64,000 nucleotides of DNA from Pseudomonas sp. CROZ-RG-20F-R04-15 (GTDB lineage: Bacteria; Pseudomonadota; Gammaproteobacteria; Pseudomonadales; Pseudomonadaceae). Made by a program: the position numbers and the translations under genes. Within the stretch, counting starts at the first letter, position 1; the number at the start of each line of letters is the position of its first letter. The notes under the pieces were generated by a model. It ran no database searches. It had not been told where the DNA came from and saw nothing but the letters and a program-made list of their open reading frames with translations. Location: the NCBI RefSeq assembly GCF_022662375.1, contig NZ_JAKNQL010000001.1, positions 558,001 to 622,000 on the forward strand, read 5' to 3'. Shown here one piece after another: positions 15,522-24,054 of the stretch.

Positions 15522-17296
15522 TGGCAGACGAAGAGAAAAAAGTGAAAACACCGGTGCTGATCACGGGCATCGATGAGCTGTCGCCCAAACTCGGCGCCCT
15601 TCAAGCCAAGGTCGAGGGGTTCAAGAAAAATCTCGAACAGGCTGGCCTCGGCAAACTGGACATCAGCGGTCTGTTCAAGGGCGGCAGCGTGATCACGCCG
15701 TTCGTGGAGGGGATCAAATCGGCGGCGGCGTTTCAGGGCAAATTGACTGAAGTCAGCGATACGGCAAAAACCGTCGACCTGCCCGCCACACCGAAAGTCG
15801 CTGCGCAAAACATGAACGTGTTCAGTGCGTCGATGGAAAAGGTTTCCGCAGCCGTGGACGCGGCACTGGTGCCGGCGGTGGGGGCGTTGGTGGTCGGGCT
15901 GGAACCGATGCTGACCCAAGTCGGCAGCCTGCTCGCCGACAACCCGAAACTGGTCGAAGGCCTGGCGGCGGGGGCGATTGCCTTTTCGGCGATGCAAACC
16001 GCCGTCACCGGTATGACCCAGGTGATGGACGTCATGAGCATGGTGCTCAAGACCAACCCGATCATGTTGATCGCCATGGGCATCGCGGTGGCGGCCGGTC
16101 TCATTTATGCCAACTGGACGCCGATCAGCGCGTTCTTCAAGGGCATGTGGGAGGGCGTGAAAAACATCGGTGTGAGTGCGATGGCGACGTTGCGCTCGAT
16201 CCTCGATTGGCGACCGCTGGATGCACTGGCGGCGCTGTGGTCACCGCTCGCGGGATTTTTTTCCGGGATCTGGGACACGGTCAAAGCGGTCACCGCGCCA
16301 GTGATCGACTTCTTCAAATCGGTGTTCTCGTGGACGCCCGCCGGCATGATCCTGGAAAACTGGGCGCCGTTGACCGGTCTGTTTTCGGCGATCTGGGACT
16401 TGCTCCAGGCCTTGAGTGTGCCGGTGATGGCGTTCCTCAAAGGACTGTTCGACTGGACACCGTTGGGGATGATCATCAACAACTGGGGGGCGATCACTGG
16501 CTTCTTCGGCTCGATCTGGACGGCGCTGCAACCGGCGGCCCAAGCCATCAAGGACTTCTTCGGCACGTTGTTCGACTATTCCCCACTGGGGATGATCGTC
16601 AACAACTGGGGCAGTATCGTGGCCTTCTTCGAACCGGTCTGGGCCGCATTGCAAGCGTCGGCGCAGCAGATCAAAAGCTTCTTCCAGAGCCTGTTCGAAT
16701 GGTCGCCGCTGGAACAGATCGCGATGTACTGGCAACCGGTCAGCGAAGTGTTTTCGGCGCTGTGGGGCGTGGTGCAGGCGTTGGCCGCACCGGTACTCGA
16801 GTTTTTTCACAACATGTTCGAATGGACACCGTTGGGGCAGATCATCAAGAACTGGGGGCCGATCACCGAGTGGTTTGGCGAGTTGTGGCAAAAACTGCAA
16901 ACCGTCATTGCGCCGATCAAAGAGCTGTTCGACGGCGGCTTTGCCGGACTGATCGCCAAGGTCACCGGAAAGGTGGAAACGTTCACCGAAGCGCAACGCC
17001 AGACCAATGCCGAAGGCAAAGGAGAGCTGGCGCCGGCGTTCTTCGGAGCAACGCCGCAAGCAACGGGTAACGGTGCACTGCAAAGTGGTTCGTTGCCACA
17101 GAGTTCTGGCGCACTGATTCAACAAAGCGCAATCAACAACCGCACACAACTCGAAGGCGGCCTGACCGTACGCTTCGAAAATGCGCCGGCCGGGTTGCGC
17201 ACCGATCAACCGCAAACCAATCAACCGGGCCTGGCGCTGTCTTCGCGCATCGGCTATCGCTCGTTGTCGGCAGGAGGTTCCAATGAACTGGCGTGA
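15521..17296 (+). CDS. Tail tape measure protein of the Mu-like particle
   Basis: This 591-residue protein starts at ATG 15521, overlapping the frameshift product stop. Residues 1-120 are helical, and about 120-210 contain hydrophobic segments (VGALVVGLEPML, NPIMLIAMGIAVAAGLIY). Residues 230-475 are six exact 41-residue repeats, each beginning W-(T/S)-P-L and containing NW-P(I/L)--FF--(I/L)W. Such aromatic W-P repeats are known in tape measures of Mu-type tails. The C-terminus is polar and glutamine-rich. It overlaps gpN by 14 bases. Confidence 0.93.
   Translation: MADEEKKVKTPVLITGIDELSPKLGALQAKVEGFKKNLEQAGLGKLDISGLFKGGSVITPFVEGIKSAAAFQGKLTEVSDTAKTVDLPATPKVAAQNMNVFSASMEKVSAAVDAALVPAVGALVVGLEPMLTQVGSLLADNPKLVEGLAAGAIAFSAMQTAVTGMTQVMDVMSMVLKTNPIMLIAMGIAVAAGLIYANWTPISAFFKGMWEGVKNIGVSAMATLRSILDWRPLDALAALWSPLAGFFSGIWDTVKAVTAPVIDFFKSVFSWTPAGMILENWAPLTGLFSAIWDLLQALSVPVMAFLKGLFDWTPLGMIINNWGAITGFFGSIWTALQPAAQAIKDFFGTLFDYSPLGMIVNNWGSIVAFFEPVWAALQASAQQIKSFFQSLFEWSPLEQIAMYWQPVSEVFSALWGVVQALAAPVLEFFHNMFEWTPLGQIIKNWGPITEWFGELWQKLQTVIAPIKELFDGGFAGLIAKVTGKVETFTEAQRQTNAEGKGELAPAFFGATPQATGNGALQSGSLPQSSGALIQQSAINNRTQLEGGLTVRFENAPAGLRTDQPQTNQPGLALSSRIGYRSLSAGGSNELA
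16208..16945 (+). repeat. Six tandem 123-bp repeats in the tape measure gene
   Basis: Repeat units start at 16208, 16331, 16454, 16577, 16700 and 16823. Each encodes exactly 41 residues with a conserved W-(T/S/R)-P start (tyrosine in the fourth). The units are related in protein sequence but differ in many codons. Confidence 0.9.
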
Positions 17297-18518
17297 CCGT
17301 TTGTTGCCGGCATCCTTTCGTGGTGTCGGTTTCTGGATCGATCAGGCGAAAACCCCGGTCGGTCGCAAGGGGCAGTTGCACGAGTATCCGCAGCGTGACC
17401 TGCCGTACTTCGAGGATCTCGGCCAACAGGCGAGGATTCACGACGTCACCGCGTTCATCATCGGCGCCGATTGCCTGGAGCAGCGCGACAAGCTGCTCAA
17501 GGCACTGGAGGCGGGCAGTGGCGAGCTGGTGCATCCGTGGCTGGGGCGACTGCAAGTCAAGGTCGGCGAATGCGACATGACCCACACCCGCCAGGACGGC
17601 GGGTTGGTGACCTTTACCCTGAAGTTCTATCCAGACCAGCCGTTGCCGTTTCCAACTGCCACGGTCAGCACGCAGAAAGTCCTGCTGGCCAAGGCCGACA
17701 CGTTGTTGGGCTCGGCAGTGGCGCGCTTCGAACAGGCGATGACGCTGATCAAGGCAGCGCGGATCGGCATTGCCAATCTGCGTAACAGCCTGACCGGCGT
17801 TTATGAGGTGATCAAAGAACAGCTCAAGCCGCTGATCGAGCAGTACCGGCAGATCACCGAACTGGTCAAGGCAGTGAAGGAGTTGCCCAAGGAAGTGGCG
17901 GCTGAGTTCAAAGGTTTGCTCGGCGATATCAAGGAGCTCAAGGAGTTCGCGAAGGAGGGCTACCGTGGCGTGATTGCCGACGTGTCGCAACAACTCGAAG
18001 CGATCCGCAAGGCTGATGCGCCGAAAATCACCACCGGCAAGGACACCAACGCCGCGGCGCAGGCCATGGCCGATCTGGTGCAGGACACGATGCTGGTCAA
18101 AGTGGCGCAGTGGGTGGCGTCGATGCCAGTGGCGAGCCCCGCCGTGAAGCTGTCGTCGACACCCTCGGTGGCTCAGCAGGCGGATCAACCGGTGACCCGT
18201 CAGGAAGTACCGGTGACCGATGAAATGAAAGCGCTGCAAAAGGCTGTCGGGGTGGCCATTGATCCGATGCTGGACAAGGCCGATCCCAAGCACCACCAAG
18301 CCATCAACGATGTCAAGGAAGCGCTGCTGGCGCATCTCAAGGCAGTGGCGTCATCCGGTGTGCGACAGGTCACCAAATCGTTCCAGGAAAGCCTGCCGGC
18401 GCTGGTTGTGGCCTACAAGCAATTTGCCGATGCCACACGGGTGACTCAAGTGACTCAGAGCAACGCGATGAACCATCCGGGCTTTTCACCCAACGACGTG
18501 AAAGTGTCCAGGGAGTGA
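17283..18518 (+). CDS. Mu gpN-like protein (DNA circularisation N-terminal domain)
   Basis: This 411-residue protein starts at ATG 17283 with AGGAGG upstream. The N-terminal 150 residues (WRDRLLPASFRGVGFWIDQA, then GRKGQLHEYPQRDLPYFEDLG) are the gpN 'DNA circulation' domain, a baseplate hub component in Mu-like tails; the long helical rest is typical too. The historical domain name does not imply DNA handling in a particle without a head. It lies in the gp42-gp43-gp44 order of Mu. Confidence 0.92.
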   Translation: MNWRDRLLPASFRGVGFWIDQAKTPVGRKGQLHEYPQRDLPYFEDLGQQARIHDVTAFIIGADCLEQRDKLLKALEAGSGELVHPWLGRLQVKVGECDMTHTRQDGGLVTFTLKFYPDQPLPFPTATVSTQKVLLAKADTLLGSAVARFEQAMTLIKAARIGIANLRNSLTGVYEVIKEQLKPLIEQYRQITELVKAVKELPKEVAAEFKGLLGDIKELKEFAKEGYRGVIADVSQQLEAIRKADAPKITTGKDTNAAAQAMADLVQDTMLVKVAQWVASMPVASPAVKLSSTPSVAQQADQPVTRQEVPVTDEMKALQKAVGVAIDPMLDKADPKHHQAINDVKEALLAHLKAVASSGVRQVTKSFQESLPALVVAYKQFADATRVTQVTQSNAMNHPGFSPNDVKVSRE

Positions 18519-18521
18519 GCC

Positions 18522-19571
18522 ATGAGCGAGATGGATAACCGCGTCACGTTGACCGTCAACAACATGGAATACGGCGGCTGGAAAAGCGTGGAGATCACGG
18601 CCGATCTGGAGCGCCAGTTCCGCACGTTCAAACTTGACATCACCTGGCAGTGGCCGGGGCAGACGGTGGACCAGCGGATCAAGCCGGGTGACCCCTGCGA
18701 AGTGAAAATCGGTCAGGACCTGGTGCTCACCGGCTATGTGTTCAAGGCGCCGATCAGCTATGACGGACGCCAGATCAGCCTGAGCATCGAGGGCAGTTCC
18801 AAGACCCAGGATCTGGTCGATTGCGCCGCCAGAAACCAGCCAAACCAGTGGCAGGAGCAACCGCTGTTGAGCATCGTTCAGGCGCTGGCGATGGAGTACG
18901 GGCTGATGGTGGTCAATGAAATTCCCGAGACTGCACGGCTGACCAAGCACACGATCGTGCCGGGTGAAACCGTGTTCCAGTCGATCGACCGTTTGCTCTC
19001 GTTGCTGCGGGTGTTTTCCACCGATGACGAGCAGGGCCGGCTGGTGCTGGCCAAACCCGGCAGCGGTGGTCGGGCCAGCGATGCGCTGGAACTGGGCAAG
19101 AATATCCTGTCGGCCAACGCCCCCATGGATCAGAGTCAGGTGTTCTCCGAATACCGGGTGATCGGCCAGCAGAAAGGTTCGGACAAGAAGAGCGGGGCGG
19201 CGGTCAGCGAGGTTGAATCCAGCGCGACCGATCTGAGCTTCAAACGTCGACGCACCACCATCATCAACGAGGGCACCGCGCTGACGTTCGAACTGGCCCA
19301 GCAACGCGCCCAGTGGGAGTGCGCCACCCGTATGGGGCGGGCGCAGACCACCACGTATCAGGTGCAGGGCTGGCGCCAGGCCAACGGTGATCTCTGGCGG
19401 CACAACACGCTGGTCAAAGTCACGGATCCGGTGCTTGGGTTTGATGGCGACATGCTGATCTCCAAGGTCACTTATTCGCTGTCGGCACAGGGCTCGGTGA
19501 CCACGCTGCAAGTGGCGCCGCCGCATACCTTCGACGCCAATCCCAGCCCCCCGAAAAAACCCCAGGCCTGA
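18522..19571 (+). CDS. Baseplate hub protein (Mu gpP/gp44-like)
   Basis: This 349-residue protein corresponds to the Mu gpP hub, the functional counterpart of P2 gpD in block A. It contains RVTLTVNNMEYGGWKSVEI at the start, then FGF-like hub strands and the segment PGETVFQSIDRLLSLLRVFSTDDEQGRLVL (about residues 145-175) found in gp27-like hubs. Mu gpP is about 379 residues. It follows gpN by 3 bases and is followed by a REP pair. Confidence 0.92.
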   Translation: MSEMDNRVTLTVNNMEYGGWKSVEITADLERQFRTFKLDITWQWPGQTVDQRIKPGDPCEVKIGQDLVLTGYVFKAPISYDGRQISLSIEGSSKTQDLVDCAARNQPNQWQEQPLLSIVQALAMEYGLMVVNEIPETARLTKHTIVPGETVFQSIDRLLSLLRVFSTDDEQGRLVLAKPGSGGRASDALELGKNILSANAPMDQSQVFSEYRVIGQQKGSDKKSGAAVSEVESSATDLSFKRRRTTIINEGTALTFELAQQRAQWECATRMGRAQTTTYQVQGWRQANGDLWRHNTLVKVTDPVLGFDGDMLISKVTYSLSAQGSVTTLQVAPPHTFDANPSPPKKPQA

Positions 19572-19580
19572 CACCCAACC

Positions 19581-19671
19581 CTGTGGGAGCGAGCCTGCTC
19601 GCGAAAGCGCTGGCAGCTTCAACATCAAATCGCCTGACCCAGCGCATTCGCGAGCAGGCTCGCTCCCACAG
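19581..19671. repeat. REP pair inside block B
   Basis: CTGTGGGAGCGAGCCTGCTC and its inverted partner lie between the hub (gp44) and spike (gp45) genes. Confidence 0.93.
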
Positions 19672-19705
19672 TGGATCACTTGATGTCTACCTTTGAGGAC
19701 AATTC

Positions 19706-20215
19706 ATGAGCCTACTGACACGCCTGCTGGCGCGCGGCACCGTCGTGCTCGCCAATTCGGCATCCAAGCTGCAATCGCTGCAAATGCGCCTCACCGCCGG
19801 CGAAGTGAACGACGACATGGAGCACTTCGAACCTTACGGTTTCACCAGCCACCCGCTGGCCGGCGCCGAAGGGGTCGTCACGTTCATCGGCGGCGACCGT
19901 TCCCACGCCATCGCCCTGGTCATTGCCGATCGCCGTTATCGCCTGCAATCGCTGGCGTCGGGCGAAGTGGCGATCTACACCGACGAAGGCGACAAAATTC
20001 ACTTCAAGCGCGGGCGGATCATCGATATTGAAACCGCCACGCTGAACATCCGCGCCAGTAGCGCGGTGAACTTCGACACGCCGGTGATCAACCAGACCGG
20101 CAAGATCGTTTCCACCGGCGATCAGCTGGCCGGCGGCATCAGCCAGATCAAACACGTGCACGTCGGCGTACAAGCCGGTAGCGGCCAGACCGGCGCGCCG
20201 ACAGGAGGCAAGTGA
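19706..20215 (+). CDS. Baseplate assembly protein V / spike (Mu gp45-like)
   Basis: This 169-residue protein starts at ATG 19706 after TTGAGGA. The N-terminal part (EVNDDMEHFEPYGFTSHP, EGVVTFIGGDRSHAIALVIADRRYR) is the gp45 OB domain, followed by the beta-helix spike. The C-terminus contains HVH at about residues 150-152, matching the HxH iron-binding motif at the tip of membrane-piercing spikes. The block A spike lacks it. Its TGA overlaps the next ATG. Confidence 0.93.
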   Translation: MSLLTRLLARGTVVLANSASKLQSLQMRLTAGEVNDDMEHFEPYGFTSHPLAGAEGVVTFIGGDRSHAIALVIADRRYRLQSLASGEVAIYTDEGDKIHFKRGRIIDIETATLNIRASSAVNFDTPVINQTGKIVSTGDQLAGGISQIKHVHVGVQAGSGQTGAPTGGK

Positions 20216-20613
20216 TGCTGATCAGCCAAAACCTCCACGCTGCACTGACGCGCTCTGTACTGATCAGCCTGTTCACCTGGCGCCGAGCCGCCGATGACGA
20301 CGCCCTCGACGACGACGAACGTTTCGGCTGGTGGGGCGACACGTTTCCCTCCGTTGCCGACGACCGCATCGGCTCGCGGCTGTGGCTGCTGCGCCGGGTC
20401 AAGCTGACCCGACAAACGCAGATGGACGCCGAGTTCTATGCCCGCGAAGCCTTGCAGTGGCTGATCGACGACGGCCATTGCAGCGCCATCGACATCATCA
20501 GCGAACGCCTCGACGCCCAGCGCCTGAACCTGCGCACGGTCCTGACCCTGGCCGACGGCGAACGTCTGGACATCAACCCCGATAACAGTTGGCAGGTGAT
20601 CTATGCCGTTTGA
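20215..20613 (+). CDS. Baseplate wedge protein GP46 (Mu gp46-like)
   Basis: This 132-residue protein of the phage GP46 family is the gp25-like wedge of Mu tails. The signature RFGWWGDTFP (about residues 39-48) and SRLWLLRR that follow are strongly conserved in the family. The ATG at 20215 is taken because AGGAGGC lies 7-13 bases upstream. It overlaps gp47 by 11 bases. Confidence 0.94.
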   Translation: MLISQNLHAALTRSVLISLFTWRRAADDDALDDDERFGWWGDTFPSVADDRIGSRLWLLRRVKLTRQTQMDAEFYAREALQWLIDDGHCSAIDIISERLDAQRLNLRTVLTLADGERLDINPDNSWQVIYAV

Positions 20614-21646
20614 AACCCCTTCGCTGCCGGTGCTGATCAAGCGCACCCAAAGCGACCTGGCCGGCGATTCGCTGCGCCAGTCCGATGCGCAAGTGCTGGC
20701 CCGTACCCTCGGTGGCGCGGCTTATGGTCTGTACGGTTATCTCGACTGGATTGCCGAGCAGATTCTGCCGGACAAGGCCGACGAGTCGACCCTGGAGCGC
20801 ATCGCCGCTCTGCGTCTGAACCAACCGCGCAAACCGGCACAAGTGGCCACCGGCACGGTGAGTTTTACCGCCACTGCCGGCGCGGTGCTCGACGCCGATA
20901 CGCTGCTGCAAACCAATGACGGCCGCACCTACAAGGTCACCGCCGCGCGCACGACCGTCAATGGCAGCAACACCACCACGATCGCCGCGCTCGATGCCGG
21001 CAGTCTGGGCAATGCCGACGCCGGGCTGGCGCTGACACCGGTGCAGCCGATTGCCGGCGTGATCGGCAACAGTTTTGTCGTGCTGGCGCCGGGACTCAGC
21101 GGTGGTGTGGCGCGGGAAAGTCTGGAATCGCTGCGTTCGCGGGTGATCCGTTCCTACCGCGTGATTCCCCATGGTGGCTCGGCCAGTGACTACGAAACCT
21201 GGGCACTGGAAGTGCCCGGCGTGACGCGCGCTTGGTGCCGTGGTGGCTTCCTCGGCCCGGGTACCGTCGGCGTGTACATCATGCGTGACGACGATCCGCA
21301 ACCGGTGCCGAACGACGAACAACTGGCCGAGGTTCAGGCTTATATCGAACCCTTGCGTCCGGTGACGGCTGAAGTGCATGTGCGTCCGCCAATTCAGGTA
21401 CCGGTGACCTATCGCCTGAAGTTGACCCCCGACACCAGCGCCGTGCGCGCGGCGGTCGAAACTCAACTGCGCGACTTGCATAACCGCGAGGCTGACCTCG
21501 GCGAAGATCTGTTGATCAGCCATATCCGCGAAGCGATCAGTAGCGCCGCAGGTGAAACCGACCACGTGCTGACAGCTCCCGTGGCCAACGTCACGGCCAA
21601 CGACAGCGAACTGCTGACCTTTGGAGGTTGTGTATGGGGGGCATAA
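20603..21646 (+). CDS. Baseplate J protein (Mu gp47-like)
   Basis: This 347-residue baseplate wedge protein has the family start FETPSLPVLIKRTQSDL and a middle segment GTVSFTATAGAVLDADTLLQTNDG, followed by RVIPHGGSASDYETWALEVPGV, typical of gp47/J proteins. Mu gp47 is about 360 residues. It overlaps gp48 by 13 bases. Confidence 0.95.
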   Translation: MPFETPSLPVLIKRTQSDLAGDSLRQSDAQVLARTLGGAAYGLYGYLDWIAEQILPDKADESTLERIAALRLNQPRKPAQVATGTVSFTATAGAVLDADTLLQTNDGRTYKVTAARTTVNGSNTTTIAALDAGSLGNADAGLALTPVQPIAGVIGNSFVVLAPGLSGGVARESLESLRSRVIRSYRVIPHGGSASDYETWALEVPGVTRAWCRGGFLGPGTVGVYIMRDDDPQPVPNDEQLAEVQAYIEPLRPVTAEVHVRPPIQVPVTYRLKLTPDTSAVRAAVETQLRDLHNREADLGEDLLISHIREAISSAAGETDHVLTAPVANVTANDSELLTFGGCVWGA

Positions 21647-22233
21647 GAACCGCCGCACAATATCAGGCGCAACTGCGCGCCTTGCTGCCCAGTGGCCCGG
21701 CGTGGGACCCGGAGCGTGTTCCGGAACTGGAAGAAGTGCTGCAAGGCGTCGCCGTCGAACTGGCACGCCTCGATGCCCGCGCTGCCGATCTGCTCAACGA
21801 GATGGACCCGGCCGGCGTCAGCGAACTGGTGCCGGACTGGGAGCGGGTGATGAACCTGCCCGACCCATGCCTAGGTGCCACGCCGCTGTTCGACGACCGC
21901 CGCCTCGCCGTACGCCGACGCTTGCTCGCGGTCGGCAGCCAGGCTGTCGGCTACTACCTCGAAATCGCCAAAAGCCAGGGCTACCCCAACGCCACCATCA
22001 CCGAACTCGAAGCCCCGCGCATGGGCCGTTCGCGTTTCGGCTCGGCGCACTGGGGCACGTGGGAAGCGCAGTTCATGTGGACGCTCAACACCGGCGGGCG
22101 CTTGCTGCTCGGCCGGCGTTTCGGCGCGAGCTACTGGGGCGAGCGCTTCGGCGTCAATCCGGGGTCGGCGCTGGAATGCCTGATTCACCGCAGCGCACCG
22201 GCGCATACCAAGGTGCACATCAATTATGACTAG
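21634..22233 (+). CDS. Baseplate periphery protein (Mu gp48 / YmfQ, DUF2313)
   Basis: This 199-residue protein starts at ATG 21634 with GGAGG directly upstream. The start AAQYQAQLRALLPSGPAWDP and the middle DWERVMNLPDPCLG are the YmfQ/DUF2313 signature, the gpI counterpart of Mu tails that carries the fibre. The C-terminal third has G-R-RFG-S-WG elements. The fibre array starts 13 bases later. Confidence 0.94.
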   Translation: MGGIRTAAQYQAQLRALLPSGPAWDPERVPELEEVLQGVAVELARLDARAADLLNEMDPAGVSELVPDWERVMNLPDPCLGATPLFDDRRLAVRRRLLAVGSQAVGYYLEIAKSQGYPNATITELEAPRMGRSRFGSAHWGTWEAQFMWTLNTGGRLLLGRRFGASYWGERFGVNPGSALECLIHRSAPAHTKVHINYD

Positions 22234-22246
22234 GGAGGAATAAGCC

Positions 22247-23404
22247 ATGGATTATCCGAACAGTGTGCCCAGCGCCGGCTTGGTGAATGGGAAGTTTGTC
22301 GATGAGAACCCGATGACCGGAACCCCGGGATCGCTGATTCCGGCGGATTGGGGTAACGGAGTTACGCAAGAAATTCTCAACGTGATCAATGCGGCGGGTC
22401 TGACGCCGGACGAGAAAAAATACGATCAGTTGCTGCAAGCGATTCAGTCGGTGACGGCCAAGGGCTGGAATCAGGATCTGGCGTTGCCGCTGGTGGCATT
22501 GCCGCTGCCGACGGTGGCTACCGCCGATGGTCGGCTGACGGTCAGCCCGGCTGCGGCATCCACCAGTGGTGGCAGGGTTTCGATTGCGGCAGGCACTTAT
22601 ATCAGTCTCGGTCAGGAAGTCGTGAATGGTCAGTTGGGTCGTTCGCGCACGTTTGTGACGTCTGCCTGGAGCAGTGCGGATCTGTTGCCCAGCAGTCACT
22701 ACTTTTTACGCGTGCAAGTTTCCGGCGGTGCGCTGACGTTCTACGTGCAGCGTGGCAACATCCATGACGTGACGCCCGAATCGTTGAAAGGAACGGTAAA
22801 CGGTGCCGCCGGTGGCGGCTTCCAGTCGACGGCACTGGACATGTGCCTGGCCTGGATCGTGACTGGTGCGCCGGGCTCGGTGCCCACGGTTCGTACCATC
22901 TACAACCGTGCTCGCTTGACCTGGACTCAGACGGTCAACGGAACGGGCGCAATTTTCCTGCCGCTGGATCCGCACGCACGTTCTGCCCGATTGGTTGCCG
23001 GCAATCCAACGCCGTCCTCGACGGCAGTGACGTCGGTTGCCTTTCCGTCAACGGGATGGGCGGGCGGTAACTATTGCTTCCTGTCACCCATTATCGCGGG
23101 GAGTTCCAACAACCCCGGGGGCTGGAACCCCGCAACGATTGCCCCTTGCGTGTTGTTCTCCAACAACATCGTCAACGACGTGACGGTTTCAACGCTGGCC
23201 GCCAGTTTCGATCATGCCAATTTGCGCTCGCTGTGGCAGTGCTATCAGGCAGAGCACAACCTTGGCCAGTCGAACGCCGAGAGTGATGAACTGCTACTGA
23301 GCATGGGTATCAAGAGCCATCCAGTCACTGATTACAGCGTCGGTATCGCGGTCAATTTTGCCGAAGCCGTCAACGTCCAATTGTCCTGGGAGCTTATTCG
23401 ATGA
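22247..23404 (+). CDS. Tail fibre 1 of block B
   Basis: This 385-residue fibre starts at ATG 22247 with GGGAGGAA upstream. Residues 1-66 are the shared anchor (MDYPNSVPSAGLVNG, then FVDENP, PGSLIP, WGN-VTQEIL). A beta-rich tip follows from about residue 75; it is not of the collar type and is not recognised. It overlaps its downstream partner gene by 4 bases. As the first fibre after gp48, with no terminator in between, it is probably the most strongly expressed. Confidence 0.88.
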   Translation: MDYPNSVPSAGLVNGKFVDENPMTGTPGSLIPADWGNGVTQEILNVINAAGLTPDEKKYDQLLQAIQSVTAKGWNQDLALPLVALPLPTVATADGRLTVSPAAASTSGGRVSIAAGTYISLGQEVVNGQLGRSRTFVTSAWSSADLLPSSHYFLRVQVSGGALTFYVQRGNIHDVTPESLKGTVNGAAGGGFQSTALDMCLAWIVTGAPGSVPTVRTIYNRARLTWTQTVNGTGAIFLPLDPHARSARLVAGNPTPSSTAVTSVAFPSTGWAGGNYCFLSPIIAGSSNNPGGWNPATIAPCVLFSNNIVNDVTVSTLAASFDHANLRSLWQCYQAEHNLGQSNAESDELLLSMGIKSHPVTDYSVGIAVNFAEAVNVQLSWELIR

Positions 23405-23916
23405 TCGTTATTCAAGAGCTTCATCAGTTCGACGGCGAAATGCGCCTTCCTCAGCCTTCTGCCGCCCATGACTGGGACGGTCAGGCATGGGTTCTGAACG
23501 CTGACAAACAGACTGAATTGAATGCGCAGGAAGTTGAACAGATTTGCGTCAAAGTCGACGCCGCTGCCGACAGCACTCGCATCGCATTGGCCGGCGACCC
23601 GCTCAAAGCCATGGAATACGCCCAGGCCGCCGCTGACGCTCAGGCCTATCAGGACGCCGGTTACCCGAAAAAGGAAGTGCCGCTGTCGGTCGCGGCGTGG
23701 GTGGCCAAAGGGCGCACTGCCAAACAGGCCGCCGAGCAGATTCTGAGCAAGGCTGATCAACTGACCGACCATTTGCTGACACTGCGTACGTTGCGCCTGA
23801 AGGCCAAAGCGCAAATTCGCGCGCAGGCTGCCAAGGGCAATATGGATCTGGCGCGCAGCGCTGGTGACGAAGTGTTGGTCGCCATTCGCGAACTGGTCAG
23901 CGGCCTTTCCAGCTAA
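23401..23916 (+). CDS. Fibre 1 partner, probable tail-fibre assembly protein
   Basis: This 171-residue protein overlaps the fibre 1 stop by 4 bases. The N-terminus (QELHQFDGEMRLPQPSAAHDWDGQAWV) resembles the variable part of phage fibre chaperones. The C-terminal half is a long alanine-rich helix pair (AAEQILSKADQLTDHLLTLR). It lacks the WL-RHRDE...ELL-YRQALRDWP motif of the partners of fibres 3 and 4. A chaperone role is inferred from position. Confidence 0.75.
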   Translation: MIVIQELHQFDGEMRLPQPSAAHDWDGQAWVLNADKQTELNAQEVEQICVKVDAAADSTRIALAGDPLKAMEYAQAAADAQAYQDAGYPKKEVPLSVAAWVAKGRTAKQAAEQILSKADQLTDHLLTLRTLRLKAKAQIRAQAAKGNMDLARSAGDEVLVAIRELVSGLSS

Positions 23917-23943
23917 GCCGAAAACCTTCATTCAGCGTTACCC

Positions 23944-23968
23944 AAGCCCACGTCGTTGTGGGCTTTTT
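23944..23968 (+). terminator. Terminator between fibre 1 and fibres 2-5
   Basis: AAGCCCAC and GTGGGCTT form an 8-bp stem with a 6-base loop and a T-run. It would uncouple the downstream fibre genes from the main tail operon unless read through. Confidence 0.78.
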
Positions 23969-24054
23969 ATTTTCAGAAAACAGACCTTGGACAGGCACGC
24001 AGAAGACGCTGTGTCGACGCCGGTCATTTGTCATTTCAAAGGAACGAACAAACT

